In this document: positions 32,903 through 38,460 of the stretch, one piece after another
Position numbering within the stretch: the stretch's first letter is position 1
How the letters are laid out: each line of letters opens with the position of its first letter
Virus record (IMG/VR): IMGVR_UViG_3300010430_000213
Location: 1-38,460 of that record
Origin: a virus
Strand: one strand, 5' to 3'
DNA length: 38,460 nt
Position numbers and translations under genes: made by a program
Notes under the pieces: model-generated
The model's input: the letters and a program-made list of their open reading frames with translations, nothing else
Told to the model about the DNA's origin: nothing
Databases searched by the model: none

Positions 32903-33472
32903 TTAGTCTAACTCTTCGGGCTTAACGTCTAACTTAAAAGCGAAGCCTTTAGCTAACGTCTCTTTACCTAAGTCTATTTCTTGTTTTTCTTTCCATTTCT
33001 CAGGGTCTTTATTACCTAGATAATATTTTAAGGCTACTTCAGAAGGGGGGTAATTCTTAACGACTGTTTTAGTTTTTACTAACCCGTCTTTAGTTAAATG
33101 GGTTTTAGTTTCTTTACATGAGTAGCCGACTGCTCTTTTAAATAATGCTTCTTCTGCTTTACCTATCGCGCAGCCTTGAGCTTCTTCCAGTGCTAGTCGT
33201 AACTCTTCGCTACCCTTACGCCAGCGGGCTAAAGTTTTTTCTGTAATATCTAATAGCTCTGAAATTTCAGAGTAAGTATTACCGCGATAAGCTAGGTTTT
33301 TTATTACGGGTATTAATTTCTCATTAAATTTACAGTTACCATGATCTAACTTAACTTCTTTAGGCATACCCGTACCTATTTCTTCAGCTTTTTTTAAAGC
33401 CGCTGTCTTCTTCTTGGTAGCTTTCTTAGCTACTTTTTTCTTTTTAGTAGCTTTCTTTTTTCTAGTAACCAT
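32903..33472 (-). CDS. Terminase small subunit
   Basis: A 189-residue protein upstream of the large subunit. The first 30 residues are a Lys/Ala-rich tail (KKKKVAKKATKKKTAALKKA). A helix-turn-helix follows (TYSEISELLDITEKTLARWR, about residues 77-96), which recognises the packaging site. The C-terminal part (LKYYLGNKDPEKWKEKQEI) is typical of small terminases. The basic tail is unusually long and may bind DNA without sequence preference. Confidence 0.85.
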   Translation of the reverse strand: MVTRKKKATKKKKVAKKATKKKTAALKKAEEIGTGMPKEVKLDHGNCKFNEKLIPVIKNLAYRGNTYSEISELLDITEKTLARWRKGSEELRLALEEAQGCAIGKAEEALFKRAVGYSCKETKTHLTKDGLVKTKTVVKNYPPSEVALKYYLGNKDPEKWKEKQEIDLGKETLAKGFAFKLDVKPEELD

Positions 33473-33506
33473 TTAACCGCTCCATAGTTAAAGAGTATAG
33501 CATAGA

Positions 33507-33773
33507 TTAATCTTTAGACGACATACCTTTAGGTAATATTAAAGCCGCGCCTTTCTCGTCGTACACTATCTCTCTTAGTCTTTCTTCACTCGATCTAAAG
33601 TTATTGTAAGCGCCTTCTCTAACTATTGAGTAACTTACTTCGAAGTTAAAAGTATTTTCGTTAACCTTTAAAGGTTTAACCCATACTTTAGCGACTTTAC
33701 CGCGCCTATCGTTACCTTCTTCTATGACTTCTGCACCTACTTCAAATAAAGTTTTAATTTCAATTTTTTGCAT
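33507..33773 (-). CDS. First gene of the late operon, small beta-barrel-like protein (88 aa)
   Basis: Unrecognised. Strand-rich (FEVGAEVIEEGNDRRGKVAK, then FNFEVSYSIVREG), with a GNDRRGKVAKVWV segment like the KOW or SH3-type loops found in small nucleic-acid-binding barrels. It starts after an AAGGGG site and opens the late left-facing block. A regulatory or packaging-accessory role is possible but unproven. Confidence 0.65.
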   Translation of the reverse strand: MQKIEIKTLFEVGAEVIEEGNDRRGKVAKVWVKPLKVNENTFNFEVSYSIVREGAYNNFRSSEERLREIVYDEKGAALILPKGMSSKD

Positions 33774-34066
33774 AGTAACCCCTTATTATTATTTTTTATT
33801 TTATAATAAGATATATTTTATACAATACTTTTACAAGTCTAAACCGCAGTTACGGTTACGTTAAAGTTACACTAACCGCCTATATCATATATATTCTTTA
33901 TCTCTTTCTCTTTTTATTATTCTTTTTATATATATATTTACTGAAGCATCTAACCTTATATAGTAGACTAACGTAACTAAAGTAATAAAAACTCGGTTAA
34001 AAGTAATAAAAAACCCGCTCATTTCGGCGGGTTAATTAGGTTACGCTATCTTTTCAGGGTTACGCT
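33774..34066. promoter_or_regulatory. AT-rich region holding the probable late promoter
   Basis: About 290 bases without a gene. Next to 33773 lie several left-facing TATAAA- or TATCTT-like boxes (33785-33830), with TTGTAA upstream at 17 bp from TATCTT, so a late promoter is likely but not precisely placed. At 33848-33868 there is an iteration of GTTAC units. At 33881-33950 runs a very AT- and pyrimidine-rich stretch, the sort of DNA that unwinds easily. The far end carries the terminator of the primase gene. Confidence 0.5.
34004..34033 (-). terminator. Rho-independent terminator after the primase-helicase gene
   Basis: Seven-base stem (AACCCGC at 34012-34018 with GCGGGTT at 34027-34033), followed on the minus strand by a run of T. 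It separates the replication gene from the late operon downstream. Confidence 0.85.
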
Positions 34067-36406
34067 TTAAAATGCTACTCCATTGCTCCGCGTCTGACTA
34101 CATAGCGTTATATTTAACGCAGCCCTATGAGTTTTGCCCTGCATACTAACAGGCTTACAAGTTATATGCTTACTCTTTAATTCTTGTGTAAATTTCCTTC
34201 TACCCATTATATTACGCTCGCCGTTATCGTCCATATAGTTACGATAGTCGTTAAAAAGGTCGCTAAGTTTTACTTTCTCGCCTTCTTTCTCTTCTACATT
34301 TTCGCCATACCATAGATAAAAAGTATTAGAAGACTCGATAACTTCGCTTACTGAAGCGTCTACAGAAATAGAAGGGGTAAAGCCGCCTTGCTTTTTTAAT
34401 CGCTTGTAACCTTCTAAAGCCTTGTTAAAAATACCTGATAGCTCTAACTCTAGGTCGTTATGAATATTACTATTTACTAAGTCTGGTCTACTTTCTAAAT
34501 CTAAGTCGAAAGGGATAACTAAAAGCCTACGTCTCATACCTGTAGAAGTATCAGCTATAAAAGGCATTTCGTTATAGGTAATAATAATTTTAGCTTTAGA
34601 TAAAAACTTGAAAGGGTTTTTAAATTTCTTCTGGGCCATAACTGTATTATTACCAGTTAGATTTTTAAAGACGCCCGTTTCTTTAAAACAAGTCGGCGGC
34701 TCTTCTTCTGAAATATTTACTAGGCTTCTCTGCATTTCTGCTAAAGCGAAAGGGTTAGTATTAATAGATACTAAAGGTACGTTAGAAGTATTAGCCTCGC
34801 CCATTAGCTTACGTCCTACGTCTACGAAAGTACTTTTACCATTTTTACCCCCGCCTGATAAGATAAGGGCTTTATGATAAATGTACTCGCCGCCATAGAT
34901 ACAGTAACCTAAGTACTCTTCTAAAATTAACTTTAGGTCTTCTCTACCTAGAGTAACGTCGTCTATAAATTTATCCCATGTAGGGCAAGTAGCCGAAGGG
35001 TTAAAGTCGTAGGGTAAGCAATAGGTAAAGTTATAATCTGGCGTATGGGGGGCAAGCTGCCCCGTCTCAATATCTAAAACTCCATTAGCTAGATTAATTA
35101 AACCTTCGGGGGGCGTAGATAAGAAACTTAAAGGGCTAACGTCGTTAGCTTCTACAGCGTTTAAGTACTCTACCCGCTCGGCTTCTTTAACTGGCTTCAT
35201 AAACATATCGTTACAAAACTTTTTAACTTCTGCGGTTAGGTATGGGCGGTAGTGAGTAGTATCATAAACGTAAATTTCGCCCGACTCTGCTATATGTTTA
35301 TAGTTATACTCTCTTTTAAAATATTTAACTAGGTCGTCGTACTGCCTAACCTTACCGCCTTTAGCTCCTAATAAAGTAAAGCCTAAATGCTCAGTACCTA
35401 TATAGTCGTCGCCCCTTAACATAATAGGGCTGGTTATTTTATTAAAATGGGGGCAGTCATTACAGCCGCCCCATATATCATTAATACCTGTACAAGTCCT
35501 AGGGCCTGAAGTTTCTAAAGCCTGCTCTGTAAAGTCGCCTAACTCTTTCGAGTTAATAGAAGGGCTACTAAATTCTTTCCAGTACTCTGCGCTGGTCTGG
35601 TTATCGTCGTCGAAATGTCCAGTAATAGAAAGCATAGCGTAGGCGTGCGGCTCGTGTACTTCGTCTGGTTTTTCTTTAAGCCATTTAAAAAAATTACACT
35701 GGTCTAATATTTCTTTTTTATCTGGTAAGGGAAAGCTACCTTTAGTTAAGCTAAAAGTATCTCTAGGCTTATCGAGTACAGGTACTATAAAAGGCTGCTC
35801 TTCTAGTTTATTTTGTTTTAGTGTAGCTACTTTAACGACTTCTACTTTAACGCCGTCTATTTCTTTCTCTTTTATATTTCTGGTAAAAGGTAGTCGTAGT
35901 ATTCGGGCATAGTCCCATGCTGTAGTATCTTTATCAATGGGTAAGCCCGCTTCTTCGAAAGCCGCTACTGCTTTATCTAGTAGCTGGCGATAACCTAGCC
36001 GCGCTTTCTTTATAAAGGTTTTGTCTTTCCATAAAGGTACTTGTACTAAAACATGGCAGCCATTACCTGAGTAGACTATACCGCATTTATCTAAGTCGAA
36101 GCCTAGAGCTTTAGCTAGTACTGGCGGGTACTCGTCTATGCGGTCTAGATCAATACCGTCTAAGTCGAAGGGTATAATATTTTGAGCTTGCCACGACTTA
36201 AACTTTCTTTCGCCTTCTAAATGATGGGCGACGGTATAAAATAAATTTTGCTGGTCTTCTTTCTTTAGGTATTTCGGTAGGTCGGCTTCTACGTTGTCGA
36301 ATAATTCTTTAAGATCATTATAGGCGAAGCCTTTAACTGTCCTAAAATATCTTACTAACTCTCCTTCGTCATTAAAGAAGGTCTTTAAATAGCCTACTTG
36401 TATCAT
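34067..36406 (-). CDS. Primase-helicase (AEP-type PrimPol plus D5/SF3 helicase)
   Basis: A 779-residue bifunctional replication protein. The N-terminal archaeo-eukaryotic-type primase has PFDLDG with Asp81 and Asp83, SGNGCH (113-118) and AWDYARILRLPFTRN (164-177). A Cys-rich site follows at 305-320 (CTG, then CNDCPH). Then come a D5_N-like domain (GLINLANGVLDIETG, 435-449) and an SF3-type ATPase with Walker A GGGKNGKST (518-526), Walker B VNISEEEP and an arginine-rich RRRLLVIPFDL. It makes primers and unwinds the fork for the phage polymerase. It is the last gene of its left-facing transcript. Confidence 0.93.
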   Translation of the reverse strand: MIQVGYLKTFFNDEGELVRYFRTVKGFAYNDLKELFDNVEADLPKYLKKEDQQNLFYTVAHHLEGERKFKSWQAQNIIPFDLDGIDLDRIDEYPPVLAKALGFDLDKCGIVYSGNGCHVLVQVPLWKDKTFIKKARLGYRQLLDKAVAAFEEAGLPIDKDTTAWDYARILRLPFTRNIKEKEIDGVKVEVVKVATLKQNKLEEQPFIVPVLDKPRDTFSLTKGSFPLPDKKEILDQCNFFKWLKEKPDEVHEPHAYAMLSITGHFDDDNQTSAEYWKEFSSPSINSKELGDFTEQALETSGPRTCTGINDIWGGCNDCPHFNKITSPIMLRGDDYIGTEHLGFTLLGAKGGKVRQYDDLVKYFKREYNYKHIAESGEIYVYDTTHYRPYLTAEVKKFCNDMFMKPVKEAERVEYLNAVEANDVSPLSFLSTPPEGLINLANGVLDIETGQLAPHTPDYNFTYCLPYDFNPSATCPTWDKFIDDVTLGREDLKLILEEYLGYCIYGGEYIYHKALILSGGGKNGKSTFVDVGRKLMGEANTSNVPLVSINTNPFALAEMQRSLVNISEEEPPTCFKETGVFKNLTGNNTVMAQKKFKNPFKFLSKAKIIITYNEMPFIADTSTGMRRRLLVIPFDLDLESRPDLVNSNIHNDLELELSGIFNKALEGYKRLKKQGGFTPSISVDASVSEVIESSNTFYLWYGENVEEKEGEKVKLSDLFNDYRNYMDDNGERNIMGRRKFTQELKSKHITCKPVSMQGKTHRAALNITLCSQTRSNGVAF

Positions 36407-36417
36407 TGTAACCCCCT

Positions 36418-36636
36418 TTAGTTTTTTTCTATTTCTATATATTCTACGCGGTCTAAGTTTATTATTACTTCTTCGTGTGCCGAAGTTGTTAGGGTTATTA
36501 GTCTCTTCTGATTATTAAACCAAGTTTTAACCCCGCTTACTGTCTTCGCTTCTCGTCCTTCGCCGTTTATAAATATACTAGTAGTGCAGTCTATACGCTT
36601 ACCCGAAGCCATGTAAAAATGTACATCAAATTTCAT
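36418..36636 (-). CDS. Small beta-rich hypothetical protein (72 aa)
   Basis: Unrecognised. Strand pattern throughout (KFDVHFYMASGKRIDCTTSI, then RLITLTTSAHEEVIINLDRV), resembling a small barrel that may sit on nucleic acid or protein. It lies between the DUF4258-like gene and the primase, with AAGGGG-type sites on both. Confidence 0.65.
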   Translation of the reverse strand: MKFDVHFYMASGKRIDCTTSIFINGEGREAKTVSGVKTWFNNQKRLITLTTSAHEEVIINLDRVEYIEIEKN

Positions 36637-36649
36637 TGTAACCCCTTAT

Positions 36650-36976
36650 CTATTTTTTCGCTCTATTACCGTATAGCCTTTTATTTTGAAGCTGTCTTTT
36701 ATTTTTTGAATTTTTATATTTTGATCTGCTGTACTGCTTACTATCTCGCATTAGAGTAATGATAACAGTCTTATCTAGATTTAAAATTAATACGATACCG
36801 TTACGCCCTAGAAGTCTGTAAGAGTCTGCCCTATCTAATCTTTTACAGCGTCTTAATGTCCTATAATTTACATAGGCTTCTTGTATCGCTTCTATAGGTA
36901 TATTTCTTCTCTTTATTCTATGTACTGCGTGTTTAGTTAGCTTTACTTCTTTATCGTTTATTTTTATCGCGTCCAT
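36650..36976 (-). CDS. DUF4258-like protein (108 aa)
   Basis: Residues 9-77 follow the DUF4258 pattern: LTKHAVHRIKRRNIPIEAI, a middle RADSYRLLGRNG, then strands GIVLILNLDKTVIITLMR. The fold is related to RelE/BrnT-type toxins. A 30-residue basic tail (KNSKNKRQLQNKRLYGNRAK) is added. Whether it cuts RNA is not known; no partner antitoxin is adjacent. It is the first gene of the transcript with the primase, so it is expected early. Host take-over or mRNA processing would be reasonable tests. Confidence 0.7.
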   Translation of the reverse strand: MDAIKINDKEVKLTKHAVHRIKRRNIPIEAIQEAYVNYRTLRRCKRLDRADSYRLLGRNGIVLILNLDKTVIITLMRDSKQYSRSKYKNSKNKRQLQNKRLYGNRAKK

Positions 36977-37026
36977 AACCTCATTTTTACCTGTACTTAA
37001 TAGAGTAGAGTAAATATTATAGGGTC

Positions 37027-37105
37027 GTAAAGGTATTTCTTTAGTAACCCCTTTAGGCTGCCTTTACTCCTAAGCCCCTGTTAATAGCGGGGGCTTTCTT
37101 TTTTT
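37027..37105 (+). ncRNA. Candidate small structured RNA
   Basis: The stretch starts about seven bases after a TATTAT box (37015-37020; a weak TGTACT -35 lies 17 bases above it) and ends in a rho-independent terminator. GTAAAGG (37027-37033) pairs perfectly with CCTTTAC (37061-37067), forming a closed stem that would begin at the first base, and the terminator hairpin follows. No open frame is present. An orphan + terminator with no upstream + gene needs such a transcript to explain it. Confidence 0.45.
37072..37105 (+). terminator. Rho-independent terminator upstream of the right-facing early operon
   Basis: AAGCCCC (37072-37078) pairs with GGGGCTT (37090-37096), followed by TCT and seven T. 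The T-run merges into the TTGACA box of the next promoter. Confidence 0.75.
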
Positions 37106-37132
37106 GACATACCTAAAAAAATTTTCTACTCT
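37104..37132 (+). promoter_or_regulatory. Sigma70-like early promoter
   Basis: Consensus -35 TTGACA (37104-37109), 17-base spacer, -10 TACTCT (37127-37132; three of six consensus bases). The -35 extends to TTGACATACCT, matching TTTACATACCT at 4302-4312 in ten of eleven bases. Confidence 0.55.
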
Positions 37133-37162
37133 GAATATTCTAAAATTCTAAAGGGGTATTAC

Positions 37163-37756
37163 ATGACTAAAAAACAGGGCTATCTAATAGCCGAAATAAC
37201 CGCGCTACTATGTCAGGGCTACGAAGACATTAATAACAAAAATGTAGATAAAGAAGAAATAGCCGCGCTTAATAAAGTAGTAAGCGCTTCGTTATCTAAT
37301 CTTAAAAAACTTTTTAGAGTACATTTACAGCACGATAAGTTATTAGGCGACTTACAGCGGCTAGACTCTGAAGTAGAAGAGTTAACTAAAGCTAACGCGT
37401 CTTTAGCTGAAGAGCGAGATAACGAAAGAGAAAGGGGCGACATTAATTACGATAATTTATGTAGGCGCGAAGAAGAAGTAAAAGAGCTTCATATCAAATA
37501 CTGCGAGCTTAACGACCTTTATAATACTGTAAGTGACCAGTTATTAAAAACTAAAGAAAGCTCTGCTACTATGCTAGAAAAACTTAACGAAGCTACGAAT
37601 AGAGAGACTAAAGCCCTTAACAGGGTAAGCGAAGTAGAAGCTAACTTAGAGAAAGCTATACAGGGTAACGAAAATTTATACCAAGCCTGCAAGACTAAAG
37701 AAGAGCAAGTAGATAAGTTAATAACCCTAGCCATTTCTTTAGGGGGTAATAAATGA
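37163..37756 (+). CDS. Coiled-coil early protein (197 aa)
   Basis: Unrecognised. From about residue 55 to the end it is an almost continuous coiled coil (LQRLDSEVEELTKANASLAE, then NRVSEVEANLEKAIQGN). The first 50 residues are a helical domain. It is the first gene after the promoter at 37104, behind an AAAGGGG site. Long coiled coils in early position often sequester or scaffold host proteins, but nothing specific is visible. Its stop overlaps the next start by four bases. Confidence 0.75.
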   Translation: MTKKQGYLIAEITALLCQGYEDINNKNVDKEEIAALNKVVSASLSNLKKLFRVHLQHDKLLGDLQRLDSEVEELTKANASLAEERDNERERGDINYDNLCRREEEVKELHIKYCELNDLYNTVSDQLLKTKESSATMLEKLNEATNRETKALNRVSEVEANLEKAIQGNENLYQACKTKEEQVDKLITLAISLGGNK

Positions 37757-37926
37757 CCGATAAAAACAGTGAAAGTAAATTTAGAGAGTGGCAAGATAAT
37801 ATCTGGGATAATTGTCCGTGCTGTAAAGATACTTACAGTAATGGCGAAGCAGCATGGAATCACCAACAAAAAACCATAGATGAGCAAGCGGAAAGAATTA
37901 AAGAGCTTAAGGAACTATTAAAATGA
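37753..37926 (+). CDS. Small Cys-motif protein (57 aa)
   Basis: This short gene is coupled by ATGA at both ends. The product starts MTDKNSESKFREWQDNIWDN and carries a CPCC motif (Cys21, Cys23, Cys24) and a His in a WNH segment, then a helix (EQAERIKELKELLK). The cysteine/histidine set could hold zinc. Codon choice (CCG, repeated CAA, GAT before G) differs from the rest of the genome, so it may be a recent arrival. Confidence 0.65.
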   Translation: MTDKNSESKFREWQDNIWDNCPCCKDTYSNGEAAWNHQQKTIDEQAERIKELKELLK

Positions 37927-38093
37927 GCGCCATAATGATAGCTAGGTTAATATACCTACTTAATACTACCCATATAAAAAAGCGTTTAGTAACTCATTGT
38001 ACTTTTTATAACGTACAGTACAGAGATAAAATTAATTTAGAAAAAAGGTTTTTTAAATGTCTAAAAAAATACGAAGTAAAGAGTCCTTTTTAG
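37923..38093 (+). CDS. Small basic hypothetical protein (56 aa)
   Basis: This short gene starts MSAIMIARLIYLLNTTHIKK, with a mildly hydrophobic first helix and a basic remainder. It has an ATGA overlap with the preceding gene, and its end overlaps the next gene by 37 bases in a different frame. It is longer than needed to bridge the gap, so it is less certain than its neighbours. Confidence 0.5.
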   Translation: MSAIMIARLIYLLNTTHIKKRLVTHCTFYNVQYRDKINLEKRFFKCLKKYEVKSPF

Positions 38094-38371
38094 TCTGTAG
38101 CGTATGCTCTAAGGCTAAATCTACAGCGGCCTATACTTTAAAATGGCAGTTACAGAAAGCAGTATGTAACTACTGTAGGGAATTTTCACCTTTTAGCGCT
38201 CAGGTAGTAACTCAAAATAATAAAAAAACAGATAGGGCAGTTAGCTGCTTACGCTGCGATAAAACTTTTAAAGGTAGGGCTAACGTACGTATATGTACTG
38301 GCTGTAAATCTACCGAAGCCTATAAAGACGATCAATTATTTCAATATTTCACTACAGGGGCGATAGCATGA
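38057..38371 (+). CDS. Double zinc-ribbon protein (104 aa)
   Basis: Two complete four-cysteine sites: Cys14/Cys17 with Cys37/Cys40, and Cys64/Cys67 with Cys80/Cys83 (CLRC, CTGC). The pair resembles two tandem zinc ribbons with a short linker, and the second has a basic KTFKGRANVRI segment. Nucleic-acid or host RNA-polymerase binding is a typical role for such early phage proteins but is not shown here. Its TGA overlaps the start of the gene at 31 of the circular map. Confidence 0.8.
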   Translation: MSKKIRSKESFLVCSVCSKAKSTAAYTLKWQLQKAVCNYCREFSPFSAQVVTQNNKKTDRAVSCLRCDKTFKGRANVRICTGCKSTEAYKDDQLFQYFTTGAIA

Positions 38372-38460
38372 GTAAAACAGATATTAGAAACGACGGCGAA
38401 AATAAAAAAGAAGCGCCTATTAAATTACATAACTGGTCGTCTGTAAGAACGATTAAGAGA
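38338..38460. repeat. Terminal direct repeat, right copy
   Basis: Exact copy of the first 123 bases of the window. It should be counted once when the genome is circularised. Confidence 0.95.
38368..38460 (+). CDS. 5' part of the small gene at 31-213 (duplicate)
   Basis: The first 31 codons of the 60-residue gene, cut off by the end of the window. It is the same gene as at 31-213 and not a second copy. Confidence 0.9.
   Translation, partial: MSKTDIRNDGENKKEAPIKLHNWSSVRTIKR

Larger units (their letters stand above)
36977..37162. promoter_or_regulatory. Divergent early control region
   Basis: Separates the left-facing primase transcript from the right-facing early operon. It holds a shared AT-rich -10 zone at 37015-37021 (TATTAT on the right strand, TATAAT on the left), a candidate small RNA with terminator, and the promoter at 37104. 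No protein gene is visible. Confidence 0.6.

Noticed and set aside
32903-33472. Terminase small subunit as a histone-like or transposase-type protein
   Set aside because: The helix-turn-helix, the position before the large subunit and the C-terminal YYLGNKDPEKWKEK pattern fit a small terminase better.
34608-34877. Right-facing open frame inside the primase-helicase gene
   Set aside because: Antisense to the Walker A and B region of a well-supported gene; no ribosome site or context.
37219-37887. Two left-facing frames opposite the early coiled-coil gene
   Set aside because: Shadows of the Glu/Lys-rich coding strand; their Ser/Leu-rich products are an artefact of composition.
1-38460. Transfer RNA genes or CRISPR arrays
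   Set aside because: I saw no cloverleaf with GTTCRA and matched stems in the gaps, and no regularly spaced repeats. The gaps are too short for most of these.
1-38460. Lysogeny genes
   Set aside because: No integrase catalytic pattern, ParA/B-like pair or CI-like helix-turn-helix protein is apparent; the only such motifs are in the terminase small subunit and the ribbon-helix-helix candidate.

Overview
The window is one complete genome of a tailed bacteriophage (siphovirus type). The first 123 bases (1-123) are repeated exactly as the last 123 (38338-38460). The molecule is therefore circular or circularly permuted, with a unit length of 38,337 bp, and the repeat is most likely the overlap left by assembly. 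I recognise no integrase, excisionase or CI-type repressor, and the content fits a virulent phage. The DNA is AT-rich (about 40% GC by eye). Genes are packed with 1-, 4-, 8- or 11-base start/stop overlaps and most starts follow an AAAGGGG or AAGGAG ribosome site, so the host uses Shine-Dalgarno initiation. Two predicted lipoproteins in or near the lysis genes lean towards a Gram-negative host, but the host cannot be named from this sequence.

Layout on the circle. (1) A right-facing early block starts at a promoter near 37104, runs 37163-38371 (coiled-coil and zinc-ribbon small proteins) and crosses the junction into 31-1772, ending in a SNF2-like helicase. (2) A left-facing block of small unknown genes, 4177-1758, meets it tail to tail. 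(3) A right-facing replication block, 4366-9655, starts at a sister promoter near 4302. It carries a likely ssDNA-binding protein, a family A DNA polymerase, an M15 peptidase and a VRR-NUC nuclease. (4) A long left-facing late block runs 33773-9612. In transcription order it holds terminase small and large subunits, portal, two gp10-like neck proteins, scaffold, major capsid, several beta-rich virion proteins, a permuted NlpC/P60-type enzyme, tail terminator, tail tube, frameshifted tail-assembly chaperone, tape measure, distal tail, tail tip, fibre proteins, lysis genes and a metallophosphoesterase. (5) A left-facing block, 36976-34067, carries a DUF4258-like protein, a small unknown protein and a primase-helicase.

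Working together, the PrimPol/D5 helicase, the SNF2 helicase, PolA, the putative SSB and the nuclease make a self-sufficient replication and recombination set. The structural block gives a long non-contractile tail. Rho-independent terminators directly follow the major capsid gene, the tail tube gene and a lysis-region gene, and probably set mRNA stoichiometry inside the late operon.

Most notable observations: a dnaX-like A AAA AAG slippery site joining the two tail-chaperone frames; no CCGG found in the genome although CpG is abundant; a candidate structured small RNA at about 37027-37105; and eight genes too short for a usual 60-codon cut-off, most of them tied to neighbours by short overlaps.
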